64,000 nucleotides of DNA from Laccaria trichodermophora. Taxonomy: Eukaryota > Basidiomycota > Agaricomycetes > Agaricales > Hydnangiaceae. The stretch covers positions 511,544 to 575,543 of the forward strand of contig JACTVC010000030.1 of assembly GCA_018417955.1 (NCBI GenBank), read 5' to 3'. The position numbers and the translations under genes were made by a program. Position 1 is the stretch's first letter, and each line of letters starts with the position of its first letter. Of the stretch, positions 22,737-35,076 are shown one piece after another. Under the pieces are notes generated by a model. The model saw nothing but the letters and a program-made list of their open reading frames with translations, was not told the origin of the DNA and did not search any database.

Positions 22737-24168
22737 ATGGCGAAGAGTGGAGGAACGTTCCTCCCAACCTACAAATACGGTTCCTCTACACATCACCCCC
22801 TTTCCCCTCAGGAAGGTCCGCCAGCGTATTACCAAGAAGATTTTGTCCCGTTGGAGGGTCTGGCGTCTGCCTTATCTTCTCGGCAGGTTGAAATCTAACC
22901 TCTGCTACCCGCACATGACCACACCACCGACGTTCAGTTTGCACAACGAAAGCGTGCGCCCGACGTTAGACTTGGTTTTATGGAACCCCCAGAAGAGGCT
23001 GTAGTACCCAAAGTTTGACGACCCCCAATCAGGCGAATGAAGCTCAAGAGGCAGAAGTATCTGACGAATGGCATCGAGATGCGATTTCAAAAGGGAACGG
23101 TCGATGGCCTAGAAGATCTACTCGCCTCATTGCGGTCGCCGTGATTCTCGTTGTGATCCTCGCCGTCTTCCTCCCCGTGTTCTTCATCGTTGTGCGGAAA
23201 GCGTCGAACAACAACAATGGCGCTGTGAGCCTTTATCACCGTCGCTATATCTTCCTGTTTCTATTCTTGACTTCGACTTAGCATATTGTACAATCTCCCG
23301 TCGCCGGTTGGAACCCTATTGGTTGCTACAAGTTCGTTACAACACAATCTTTAACATCGTTTTCTAATTATTTCTCTAGTGATACCGGGAATCCGCGTAC
23401 TCTGCTTGCGGTATCTCATAGTTCCGCTGAAATGACCCCGGCCTAATGCCTTGCATATGGTGGAAACGGGAGCTACCCATACTGTGGTGTTGAAGATGGA
23501 AACGTGCGCCCTACTTATTCCACTCCGGCCAACCCTGATTCTATCTTTGCTCCAGCAATGCTGTATTCCCGCTTACTCACAGTCCTTGACAGGATCTCAT
23601 TGGTGTTTTTCAGATTGCGGCTACAGCATCCAGAGCTCAGCAACCCCTGCAAACGTCAACGAATGTAACATGACCTGTGCGGGAAACAGCGCCCAGACAT
23701 GTGGGGGTGTCTGGAAAATATTAATCTACTCCTACGGCCACCCTCTGACGCCGGTCAACAAGCCATTAGTGAACGGTTTGCAGTATAACGGATGCTACAC
23801 GTATGTTCTCTCATTCTTCCCCCACTGATGTCAGTACAAATACATCTCCAGTGATAACAACACCACCTCGCGTGCTCTCAATGGGACGTTTTTCACTGAT
23901 GAATTGATGACGGTTGAAATGTGCACCTCGGCCTGCACATCAAACTACAAGTTGGCCGGTCTGGAGTTTGGGAGTCAGTGCTGCAAGTACTATTCACGTC
24001 ACCGATAACATGAGGGTTTCTGATATCTTTACAGTCTGCGGGAATAGTATCTCGCCTTCAAGGGGAGTAAAAGTCGATGATAGCCAATGCGGTCAAACAT
24101 GTCAAGGGGACCCAACGGAATTCTGTGGTCGTGACCTCCATCTGACGGTGTATGGAACATTCCCATGA
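22737..24168 (+). CDS. Membrane-anchored WSC-domain protein (one in-frame stop)
   Basis: Exon 1 (22737-22886) starts MAKSGGTFLPTYKYGSS and splices from Gln to 23033, keeping frame. The product has a cytosolic stretch of about 80 residues, one membrane segment (LIAVAVILVVILAVFLPVFF), an Asn-rich linker, then two WSC domains. Domain 1 runs from WNPIGCYNDTGNPRTLLA to WCFSDCGYS, and CNMTCAGNSAQTCGG; domain 2 from NGCYTDNNTTSRALNG to LAGLEFGSQCFCGN and CQGDPTEFCG. WSC domains bind cell-wall glucan in fungal wall sensors and some wall enzymes. In domain 1 a TAA (23444-23446) interrupts the frame between TPA and CLAYGG, exactly where the family has one residue before a Cys. The rest of the frame is open, and the last intron (23983-24034) has a GC donor. 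It is tail to tail with the GH5 gene. Confidence 0.75.
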
Positions 24169-24538
24169 TAACGAAAAACGCGGTGTTCGAATTTATTAAG
24201 CTTTTCTTTCTTGGACTACGAAAGCTGGGAAATATTAATATTTCACGAGTACATTTGAGCCTTCCACAATCTTCACGTAGATCCATAACTGGGTCCGAGG
24301 ACAATATGTACTGTACAACGCAGACAGGCAAAAGGAATGAGGGGGTAAGTTACGAGGTAGATCAGCCTCAATAATAAATGTATCAAGGGCGCGGGAATGG
24401 GGGAACGGTCCATGAGCAAATAATAGCTATAATCCTTTTGAAGCCCATCCGCCATCTATCTGAGGAAGAGTCGTAATCTAACACACTACCAGCACTGAAT
24501 GTCCAGGCCGTGAAAATGTTCAAGATCGTAACACGCCA
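24169..24538. other. Short convergent intergenic space
   Basis: This separates the 3' ends of the WSC gene and the first GH5 gene. Nothing but the two 3' flanks is visible. Confidence 0.5.
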
Positions 24539-27423
24539 TTACTTCGTAGTGGCAGTCGGCCCTGCCGCCCCTATACAAGGCGCAGTGGGAACTACAGCGA
24601 ACGTTGGGGAATATTCATTCGGATATGGACATCCCGCAACAGTCACAATCCCGCCTTGAGTATCAGCCTGGTTGAACCATCCATTGACACCCTGTGTCAC
24701 CTTGCTCGCTGCCCCAGTGAAGGTCGGCACAGGCAACGTGGTTATGGGCCCAGTATTTGTGTACGTCGGCAACAGGCTGGCAGACAAACCTGCGCTCGAA
24801 ATGCTTGTTGGAGGCCAGGGGTACAAGGCTGAGCTTGAGGCGGCGATTGAAGAAGGCACACCTCCTGTTTGCCACGGAAGGAAGGTGCCATTGAAAGGAT
24901 CGGCGGCGGGGGCGGGAATGAGAGACGCGCATTTGCCTTGAGAGGTCCGTGGGTCTGTAGGGATCCATCCGTTTCGCAAGCCTAGTTGGTAAGACCATAA
25001 TGGTGAGCTAATGTTGCCCGTTCGATCTGGGCCGACCTATCATGCCGATGTGTTACACGCAAAAGAAGAATGTTCAAGTGAGGGTCATTACCTTCCAGGT
25101 CCAGAAAAACCAATCACCGAGCGCGTCCATACTGGCCAGGACCTCGTTCATCACGCCCTGCTTCATCGTATCATTATAGTTCTCCCAGTTTTCGTATATT
25201 GGGCACTCCGGATTCGTGGAATTGACATTGACCCCGATCATAAACAAGCCACAATCATTAAGAGCGGCGGAGAATTCTCCCGCGACAGTCACTCCGAAAC
25301 CCGCACGACTGGATGTCAAAATTTCCCTCAAAAAGTGAACTCAAAGGAAACTCAAGCACCTACGCGGCTTCCGCACCCGGCAACCAATTAGTGCATGCCT
25401 GAATTGGCCAATTCCCGCCATATTGTCCAGATGGCCCAACAACAGCAACTGGGTCAGTATTGCCCTCGAAGGCGAAATATGGATGTTGATCCAAAGCCAT
25501 GCGATCAGCACCAGCTAAGTAACCGGTCTGCGAAATACCGCCAATGAACCCTCCGTCCTGAATGACAATGTACTGACGGAGCTATAAATGCCAATGTCCT
25601 GAATCATGGTGAAACCAAACTCACAGGTCCCTTTCCTTCCCCAACTCCTGTAATATTCCGAATGATATTATAGGCTTGAAGATAGAACGGCGTCAAGATG
25701 TCCATGGTCAGAGTAGGCTCGTTAATGATTCCGAACATCGGGACCACATCTCGGTATTGGGGCTGGGAGATGAATTCCGTTATGATTCGCAGATAGTACA
25801 ATGTTCGTTGGGCGTTGGCAAGGCCCATGATCCCCTGAAGAAAGTTGTGCACACCGAGACTGCGTCAGGGATGAAGATCATTAGATGTAAGGGAAGGTAA
25901 ACGAAGATGGACACTCACACTCCGCTGTGGTTGTAGCCTGTCGTTGGAATAAAACGCAGGTCAATGACTGTATCAGTAGTGAGCCATTGAAGTCCTGAGA
26001 CTGACCATTCTGCGACCCCGGAACGGCATGTAGGTCAAGGCACACCCTCATCCCATACTTTCGTGCCCAGCCCAAGAAACGCACAAAGTACCTACAGTCG
26101 GTGGATTAGTTGCTGTTCGCACAGCAAAGCAGGAAAAAATGCTGACTTCCACGATGTCCCCTTTAAGTACGGTTCCCCTTCCCACGTCTCAATGGCCCAG
26201 AACGCCAGAGGAACACGTATCCAGTTGAGGCCGGCACCTAAAATTGGTGAGCGTTGCTCTTAGAAGAAGGACGTGAGAAGACAAAACACAAACCTGCCAT
26301 CTCGGCGATATCCTGTTCCGTCTACATCAAATTGCTTCGTCAATGTTCGCGACAATGCCACAAATAAAACACTTACGACAAATGTGTCGTAATGCGTCTC
26401 CAGTTGTGCCAACCCGCCGTTCGCCGTATCCGCTGCCATCAGAGTGCTTAACGTGAACTCATCCGCTGCACCCGGGTAGCGCTGGTATATATCAGGCCTT
26501 ATGAATGGCTCCATGACTAACCACCCTCCGAGGTTGACACCATACACGCGGTCCTTGCCCCACGTCCAGGAGGTGTTTAAAGGCGGTGTCCACGAGTTGG
26601 CCTGTGCGTTGTTGTTGAACGGGTTAGCAGGATCTTCGACCCCTAGAGATGAAGAGGCGTTAGCAGATTTAGGGTAGGTGGCGGGACGACTTGCAGAATC
26701 CGCCAAAAGGGTTCTTGTATGTGAATGTGGTCCCATTCGCCATCGTAACTGTTGAGCCATCCCCCCCAGTCTTCACGGCCGCCAGCAAGTCAAACATAAA
26801 TCCCTGAGCGACTAGAGGAAACTCACGATAGCGTTGGAGCCTGAGGGCGACCCTTTCGTCGGCTTACCCGACCCCGTCGACCCACCCGACCCACTCGCTG
26901 CAGACGACGACTTCTTCACAACGACAAAGAAAACGGGAAGGAAGACAGCGAGGAAGATCAGTACCACAACAGCCACTGCAACCAAGAACCAAATGAATTT
27001 CCTGGGCCGCTTTTTCTCAAGTTGCAAGTCTGCTGGGCGCTCTCCAAATACTTCAGTGCTGTCCCCGGCGGGCAATGTTGGGACGATGGCCGAGGCGAGG
27101 GGCTGGGACTCCTTCGACGCGCCGAGGTCATTTGTGCCAAACGCTGATAACGATGAGCGCTCTGATATGACGAAGGGCACTGGGGGTTGGAGCGCGGTAT
27201 TGTCCGACTGATAAGAGGAGTCTACTGGTTGAGTTGTGACAACCTCCGTAGCGTCAGGTTCAACATTGGCAGACTGGGGCACACCTCCCGTCGCTACCTG
27301 GGAACCATATGAAGACACCACCTCATTATCGGTTTGTACTGCTTGTGGATCAGTGAATGGGTCAGAGTCGCTGGCGATCTTCGCTTGGGGTGTGTCCAAG
27401 TCTTGAGAGACCCTGTTCGACAT
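24539..27423 (-). CDS. Membrane-anchored GH5 exo-beta-1,3-glucanase, copy 1
   Basis: The first exon (27423 down to about 26826) encodes an acidic, Ser/Thr/Gln-rich cytosolic region of about 145 residues, a single membrane helix (VVVLIFLAVFLPVFFVVVKK) and a Ser/Gly linker, so this is a type II membrane protein. The enzyme domain begins with WTWGKDRVYGVNLGGWLVME, continues EQDIAEMAGAGLNWVRIPLA, CLDLHAVPGSQNG and NHSG. The acid/base Glu is in GIINEPT and the nucleophile Glu in VTVAGEFSAA, followed by WFFWTWK and NGWIPTDPR. This is the layout of the EXG-type GH5 glucanases that trim beta-1,3-glucan in fungal walls. A C-terminal tail of about 110 residues rich in Pro/Thr/Ser ends at 24539. At least nine introns interrupt it; the one at 26643-26694 has a GC donor. 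It is a paralogue of the gene at 32058-35076. Confidence 0.9.
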
Positions 27424-28969
27424 CGCAAGGTCAAGTCCGCTCAGGTGGGGGAAGGGGACGCAAACGAGTGCTAGGCGTGGCAGTATATGATAAAGATCCC
27501 ACCACGTTGGTCCTGACTTATATTTGGAATGATTCGAGAGCTGTTCTTTTGTGCGGCCCTGAGGGTGCTAATGCAGAATGGATTATGGAAATGAGATCAT
27601 CGCTCACCTTAACCCTCCCTCGCAACTACGTTCGAGTTGCTTTGCAGAACAGCCTCTATGAAAACTCGTTACATTTGTACGAGGCTCGAGAAAACCGAAC
27701 TGGCGATAAGTAAAAATAACATATGCATATCGATATCATAGAGATCAAACCATGTGTCTGACGTGAGCTATGTTTATCGATTAGACGCCCGCGCCGGTCC
27801 TTCTACCTCCTTCTACTCGGGACGAATTATATATATCGCCTTTATTTTTGCGACGAACGAATGTCAACTTTAGCTTGACTGCGAGTTGAGACTCAAGAGA
27901 GAGCACTTCACGGTACCGAGCCAGATGTGAGGTCCCCCATTGTTGTTTGAGGAAAATAAGATAAGAGGCTGACTATGAAATCGATGAGCGTTACGAGAGA
28001 GGAGGTGAGACGGATAAAAAAGCAAAAGACGCCCGATACATGGTGGTACATAACTTACGGAATCAGACTCCTGACGAGGACCTGAACAGGCCTAGGCGAC
28101 CTGGAGGTACACGGAGGATCAAGTTATCGCCGACACAGAGATATCTGTATAACTGCCAGTGAGCGATCGAACATCGAAAATGACAACCAATTCAGAGTGG
28201 GAAGCCTAGCCACAACTCCAACCGCTAACGAAGTAGCGGGCCAATAGCGGGCAAAGGGTAGAAAGTTTTGAACTTCACGTGAGTTAAAATTCAGGTCACA
28301 TGTCATCAATCATTACGCGTCTCGACGTGATCGGATTTTAACGCGGTTGACTTACACTTCCATTTTTCGCGTAACTCAAATCATGAATGAATGCCTTACT
28401 AGAGTTCAGTGACAAAAACAGGACGCCCAGGATCTATATACTTAAGTATGTGCGACATGGTTCTTCGCTCGGAAGCATCAATACTATCCAAGATTGATCT
28501 ACCAACCTTGAAGGGAAAGCAAACGTCATCAAAAGGGAGCTTCGCAAACAAGGAGATAGATCGATTGTTATTATAGAGGCTGCGTTCGCTAGTAGCGACA
28601 GGCTTTGGATTTGAAGTCGCTCGCGTCCGATTCCACTCCAAATAGCAGGAACGCGTACTCATATATAACCCCTTAGAGAGAGCCTCCTAAATGCCTTGAT
28701 TTAAAGGTCTCAGCTATTGCCTTTTGATTGAATGCTTCCGATTAAAATTGGCACATCAGGACTTTCTGTCATTGTTATTTTACCTGATGACGGCCTGTTC
28801 CCTAGGCCAACGCTAAAGCCGAGACAAGACCGGACGCCCACTTAGTTTTATATTTGAAACCCGATCTCACAGTCAGGTGGAATGCAGAATTTCTCAGGAC
28901 GGAGAATCAATGGAGATATGAAGGTCAACAACGGGGCTTTATAACAATTTACGCTTCCTTGTAGCCATC
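27424..28969. other. Divergent promoter region, no gene seen
   Basis: This 1.5-kb space lies between the start of the first GH5 gene (minus) and the start of the JEN1-like gene (plus), so it holds both promoters. Short ORFs such as 28399-28662 (minus) have no recognisable domain. Confidence 0.45.
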
Positions 28970-31256
28970 ATGGCACCTTTCTTCTTACGGAATCTAATAC
29001 CCCGCAGAGAGCAGAGACAGCAAACAAATCTGCTCACTGTTATTGCTGACTTGAGTTGGGTTCAGTGGGCTCAGTTCTTCGTCGGGTAAGTCATTTCAAA
29101 TTTCACGTGATCGTGGTGGGCTCAGACTCTCACCGAACTTTCACTGCTCAGATGGCTGGCATGGACTTCAACTGCCTTCGGCTTTTTCTCTGTGCCTCTC
29201 AGCATCGAGCGGCTTGAAGTTCAGTTCAACAAATCTACCAATCAAATTGTGAGTCATCACTAATCATTGGGTACACCTCACCAGAGTCACCACTTGCTCA
29301 CCACAACTCCACTTCTTCGTAGACAACCGCAATCACCCTCACTCTTTTGTTCCGATCGTTAGGCGCAGTATGCTCCATCTTTCCGTCTTCGGGGTTTGAT
29401 CACTGATTCTCGTGTTTTTCCAAGGTCATATTTGGCGTAATTTCAGATCGCTACGGACGGAAATGGCCTTTAGTTTGCAATCTCCTCTTCATCTCTTCTC
29501 TCGAGCTTGGTGTCGGGTTCATTCAAACATTCAAACAGTTTCTCATACTTCGGTCTCTCTTTGGTATCGGAATGGGCGGAATTTGGGGATTAGCAGCGTC
29601 AACAGCTCTAGAAAATCTTCCAATCGAAGCTCGTGGAATGGCCAGCGGCTTTTTGCAACAGGGTTACGCATGCGGATATCTCTTCGCCGCTTTAGTCAGC
29701 TTACTCATCGTTCCGGAAGTCAAGCAGGGTTGGAGAGTCATGTTCTGGACGGCTTCCGGTTTATCTTTTATCACTTCCTGTCTACGCTGCCTTCTGCCCG
29801 AGAGTCAGCACGTACTACGCGCAAAAGAGGTTGAGCGTTACTTCGGAATCGATACATCCAACAAGACAAGGGTCTTTGTGAGAAATATGAAGGAAATGCT
29901 CAAAGGGCATTGGGCCTTATGCATTTATGCTGTCTTACTCATGGCAGGTATGTGTCTATCACCTATGGTGTTGACGATCTGGCCCTTCCTCATGCTGTGT
30001 TGCAATTCAGGATTCAACTTTCTCTCTCATGGTTCTCAAGTATCTAGTTCCTGTCACCATAAGCTAGTGTGAATCGACTGATGGTCCACTCCGTAGGATT
30101 TATATCCGGAATTCCTGGAGACAACAAAGGGATTCACGGCCCGTGATGCAACGATTGCTACTATATGTGGAAACGTGGTCAGTACCCCTTTTACATTTCA
30201 AGGATTCTGCTTAGGTGGTTGTCGCCTTCCCCTGTGTTCAGGGCTCCCTTTCGTGCGTATTCAAAATATAAGGTCGGTCGATGCAATAACACGTTCACAG
30301 AGGCGGTGTATTCGCAGGAATTCTTAGCCAAAGGATTGGTCGTCGCTTAACAATGATGTAAGTGCCCCACATTCCTTACCCATCGGTGAAACTGAACTTA
30401 TGAAGTCTGATGGTCTTGCTTGCCGGAGGTGATTTATTCAAGTTTCTCGCTTTCGGGATCTCACTTGATTCATCGACGCAGCATTTATCCCTCTCTGGAC
30501 TCTGCCAAGCTCTTTTATTATGCTTTCAGCTGGTGCTTTCTGCATTCAGTTTGGTATACAGGGCGCGTGGGGTGTGGTGAGCCTCAAATCCCTGTCGACT
30601 TCGCCCTCTCTCATTGACTTTTGCTATAGATTCCAATTCAGCTTGCCGAAATGTCACCACCCGCCTTTCGCGTAACCTTCTCTGGTGTTGCATATCAGCT
30701 TGGAAACGTGAGCTTCTAGAATCTCAAGAAATTCGCACTAACAAATGCGTTCGATGAACAGATAATATCTGCTGCCTCTGCTCAAATAGAATCCGGTGAG
30801 AATGTTTCTTTGCTAACACATTCCTGAATAACACCACAATACTGTAGTCGGTGGTCAACACTTAAAAACCACCATCTACAAAAATGGTCAAGAGATTATC
30901 GTTCCGGATTACGCAAAGGTCAGTTGTTTGAAGTGAACAAATTTTTTTTCCGAATTACTAACTCGGAATCGCAGGTGCAAGCCATATTCATCGGTACAGT
31001 CACCGCATTCGTTGTATTCATCACTACAATTGGTCCCGAGTACGCCTACGAATATTTTATTCCTCCATCCGTTTGTTTACATCTTGACAGGAAACATGGG
31101 GCTACCTTCGAGCAATCCAGATCAGATTTCGAGAAAGGTGGTGTGAGGGACAAATCTTCGAGAGTGCCGAATCTCATCATCGACCTGCGCTCCGAACCGG
31201 AGGCCATTGAGCTCGAGAAGGCAAGCGTTAAGATTATCGATAAGCCTTATACATAA
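28970..31256 (+). CDS. MFS carboxylate transporter, JEN1-like
   Basis: About fourteen exons join in frame from the ATG at 28970, including 29152-29248, 29323-29367, 29425-29947, 30011-30039, 30097-30177, an 11-nt exon at 30242-30252, 30301-30357, 30406-30428, 30482-30576, 30630-30707, 30762-30795, 30848-30918, 30975-31039 and 31091-31256. The protein has twelve expected helices. Signs of the family are WLAWTSTAFGFFSVPLSI in helix 1, the loop motif DRYGRK, GIGMGGIWGLAAS, a central loop with no family motif, and NFLSHGSQDLYPEF, the JEN signature (N-x-x-S-H-x-S-Q-D). JEN1-type proteins are plasma-membrane proton symporters for lactate, pyruvate and other short carboxylates. The last position of the signature, normally Thr, is Glu here. 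The tail is hydrophilic. It is placed between two GH5 genes. Confidence 0.85.
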
Positions 31257-32057
31257 TTTGCTGTAAGGCATGAATGTATCGGGTTTTCAGATGAGTGGCT
31301 GGTTAGCTCTGGGATTTTATGTTGAACTACTCTCCCTCTTGCTCACGGCTTCCTCTTGCCACTCGCTCGTGATCCCTGGGTTTGGCCAAGGTTTGGCTTC
31401 GCATAGGCTCATTTCTCAGCAGGCGTTCAACGTTTAACGCCAATAATCCTTAAGAAAGCGACCATCCAACAGCTTCCGTCAATAATGGTGAAATTTATCG
31501 GCTAGGGTTTGTGTGTTTCCCTATTCTGTGTGCAAGTGATGGGCGTAAGGTGATATTGAACATTTTTCTGGTGGTTCACTTATAAACAATCATCTCATTC
31601 ATTGGCAATCTACATCAGTAGGCAGCAGTTACCCGGGCCCAAGCTAGAAGACGACGTAAACGTGCTGGGTTCATGATGATGATCCGCCAACAGCTTGCAA
31701 CTTGAAAAAAGAAATGGCCGTGGACCACTCACTGACAGATGGAAAGCGCATCGCTCTTAGTACTTATAAAACGTGCACGACGTTCACGACGCATAAATCA
31801 GGTCTGGATGCCAGTCAGCCGTCCATTTTAAATCGTAACGAAATAATAATCAACTATGAGTGTAGCAAATGAACTGTTCGTGGTATCCTACTAGTGTGCG
31901 CAAGTACATACAATCCAACAATACAATCCAACAAAAAGTCCATCCGAAAAACGACAGGCGACAGCTATCAGCTGCATCCACACTAGATACAAACCGTCCA
32001 TCTGAAAATTGTCCAAGGGTCCATCTGCAGCCAGCCCCCGTATCCCTACACCAACAC
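31257..32057. other. Convergent intergenic, no gene seen
   Basis: This lies between the 3' ends of the JEN1-like gene and the second GH5 gene. Only shadows and short ORFs are present. Confidence 0.5.
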
Positions 32058-35000
32058 TCACGTCCCCGTACAAGCCGCAGTCGGCACAACCGCAAACGTC
32101 GGTGAGTACTCATTCGGATAAGTACACCCCTTCACAGTAACAACCCCACCCGCCGTATCAGCCTGATCAAACCACCCATCAAACCCACTCGTAACCTTGC
32201 TCGGCGCACTCGTAAACGTCGTAGGCACAGGCATCGTAATCACCGGCCCCGTATTCGTATACGTAGGCAACAAACTCACAGAAACGTCCGCGCTCGTCAT
32301 TGTTGTTGGTGGCCAGGGATACGCCACTGACGACGCTGCTGGTATGGAAGAGGGTACGGAGCCCGTTTGCCAGGGTAGGAAGTCTCCGGAGAAGCGGTCG
32401 ATGGATACACCGAAGGAGGCACATTTGCCTTGGGCCGTACGTGGATCTGTGGGGATCCAACCGTTTGCAAGGCCAAGTCTGTAGGACCATAGGGGGGATG
32501 ATATTTTTCCTGATTGGTCTGGTCCGATCTGCTCTCCGTCAGCTTCAAGGTGAAAAAGAGAGCAAGGAAGGGGACAAAACGGACCTTCCACGTCCAGAAG
32601 AACCAATCACCCAACGAGTCCATGGTAGCCAGAACCATATTCAACAACCCCGCCTTCATCGTGTCCGAATAATTAGGCCAGTCGTCGTATTCGGGACACT
32701 GCGGGTTGGCAGAGACGACATTCACACCGACCATGAACAACCCACAGTCGTTAGGCGCAGCTGAGAACTCTCCAGCAATCATCACTCCGGACGAAGTTCG
32801 CCTTCATATCAACCATTCGTCAGACCCCTTCTTGTAGAATAGAAGAAGAAAAAAGAAACTCACGCGTCCTCCGTAGGCTGCCCAAAAATATTACACGCCA
32901 ACGCAGGCCACGTCCCTCCAGGTTGACCAGTCGTACCAGTCGTATTAACAGGACTAGTATTCACACCCCCAAACGCAAAATACGGATGTTCATCCAATAT
33001 CATCCGATCAGCGCCTTTCAAGAACCCAGCCCAGTCACCGGCACCGTTAAATGCAGAGTGCATGGCGATGTACTACACATCTCAATCAGCACCTGCTCTT
33101 TCTTTGATGGTGTGTGGTAAAGAAAAGAAACTCACAGGTCCATGACCAGCACCCACCCCCGTAATGTTCCTAATCAAATTATGTGCCTCGAGGTAAAAGT
33201 TTGACAGAGCAGCCGTCCCCGCCGTAGGCTCATTCACGATCCCAAAGATGGGAATGAGGTCTTGATACTCCGGTTGAGTGATGAACTCTGTTAGTACGCG
33301 GATGTAGTCGAGTGTTCGTTGGGCATTTGCGAGACCCATGTTGCCGCGCATGAAATTGACGACACCTAGCCTGATAGGGCGTGGGTCAGTTGGGGAAGAA
33401 GGAAGGAAAAGAGCATACTTACATCCCCGAATGATTGTACCCATTCTGAGACCCCGGAACGGAGTGTAGATCCAGGCATACTCTTAGACCATACTTCCTC
33501 GCCCAGCCCAAGAATCGGAGAAAGTACCTATCAGCCAAAACCAATCAGCATCTGCTCAATAAAAGAAGCAAAGAGGGAGGGCGTCGTAAAAAGTGAAGGA
33601 TGAGGCAGACACTTGCTCAAACCAAAGAAAGAAGAAAAGGGGGTACAAGGAGACAAAAGAAAGAGAAAGAAGACAGAACGCACTTCCACGACGTCCTGGC
33701 AAGGAACGGCTCCCCAGCCCAAGTCTCGATGGCCCAAAAAGCGATGGGGACGCGGACCCAGTTTAGACCGGCACCTGTATATATGGGTGAGCATGGGGAG
33801 GAGGAAGAAGAGGAGCTAAAACGACGGACCTGCTATTTCTGCAATGTCCTGCTCGGTCTATCCAAAGAGAGTGGTCAGCGCACGTTCACACAGACAAAGA
33901 GAAACGACAAAAAAAGCGAGAGAGAGTACTCACAATAAACGTATCATAATGCGCCTCCAACTGCGCCAACCCCCCACCAGCACCCGTATCAGCACTCATC
34001 AACGTACTAAGCGTATACTCATCCACCGCGCCCGTATATTTCTGGTAATAAGACGGAGTGATGAACGGTTCCATTACCAACCATCCTCCGAGGTTGACAC
34101 CGAACACACGGTCTTTACCCCATGTCCAGGAGGTGTTTAGGGGTGGTGTCCAGGAGTTTGGTTGGGCGTTGTTGTTGAATGGGTTTGTGGGGTCGGATAT
34201 CCCTAGTGGGTGTTAGAATGGGGACAGGAGGCGGTGGGGAAACGTACAGAAGCCGCCGAAGGAGTTGTGGTAGGTGAATGTGGTTCCGTTGTCCATCGTT
34301 ACGGTGGACCCGTCGCCGCCTGTCTATAATCACCATCATCATCAGCAACATCGTTCCCGCCATTTAGATGTACTCACAATCACACCCTTCGTACTCCCTC
34401 CATTACCCGTCCCACCAGTTGTCCCACCACCACCCCCTCCTCCTCCTCCAGACGACGAAGAAGAAGAAGCAGACGAAGACGAACCCCCCGATTTCCTAAT
34501 AACCCCAAAAAACACAGGCAAAAAAACGGCTAGGAACAACACCACCGCTACACCCAGACCTACCCCGATCCAAAAGAGTTTACTCCTCTTCTTCTTCGTC
34601 GTCGTCTCTCCGCGTTGTGTCCATTCTGATGTGGGCTCAGCGAAGGCGGAGGTGGACACGGGAAGAGCGAGTTGATCTTGAGATTCCTTTGCTGGACCTG
34701 GACCAAGATCGACGTCGGAGGATCCGAGGACTGTTAGTGAGGAACGTTCGGAGAGGAGGGGGGGCGGCGGGAGGAGAGCTGTGTCTTCTGCATTGACGAG
34801 GTTGGGGTTGTGAGCAGGGAGGAATGTATCGGTATTATTGACCGCAGGAGGTGTAGGGAAAAGCGTGTCCTCTGCCCGTGATGCCCTCAAACTCGGGAAG
34901 CTCGTACTTGTCGCGAGGAGTTGTTGGTCTTGGTCTCCTTCCACAGCCGCAGCCAACGGATGGTCGACGAACGGGTCTCCGCCTCCATTTGATGGATGAG

Positions 35001-35076
35001 AGGGGCTGTTGTACGCTGCTACGAGCTGCTGTTCGAAGGCGTCGAGTGTGTAGGAGGTCCTATTGGTATCCGTCAT
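32058..35076 (-). CDS. Membrane-anchored GH5 exo-beta-1,3-glucanase, copy 2
   Basis: The gene has the same architecture as copy 1. Exon 1 (35076 to about 34380) encodes a cytosolic region of about 175 residues, one membrane helix (VAVVLFLAVFLPVFFGVIRK) and a Ser-rich then Gly-rich linker. The GH5 domain has WTWGKDRVFGVNLGGWLVME, EQDIAEIAGAGLNWVRVPIA, CLDLHSVPGSQNG, the acid/base Glu in FGIVNEPTA and the nucleophile Glu in MIAGEFSAAPN, then WFFWTWK and NGWIPTDPR. The C-terminal tail ends VVPTAACTGT at 32058. The intron positions agree with copy 1, but the intron that has a GC donor there (after FGGF) has a normal GT donor here. Conservation of both catalytic residues suggests an active enzyme acting on wall beta-1,3-glucan outside the plasma membrane. 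Confidence 0.9.

Noticed and set aside
23505..23600. Second frameshift suspected in WSC domain 1
   Set aside because: Acceptor ctcacag before TCC TTG ACA restores the frame (GNSLTGSHWCFSDCG), so only the TAA remains as a lesion.
33600..33938. Plus-strand ORFs of 110 codons opposite the second GH5 gene
   Set aside because: They lie over introns and exons of the GH5 gene on the other strand and are low in complexity; shadows of the real gene.
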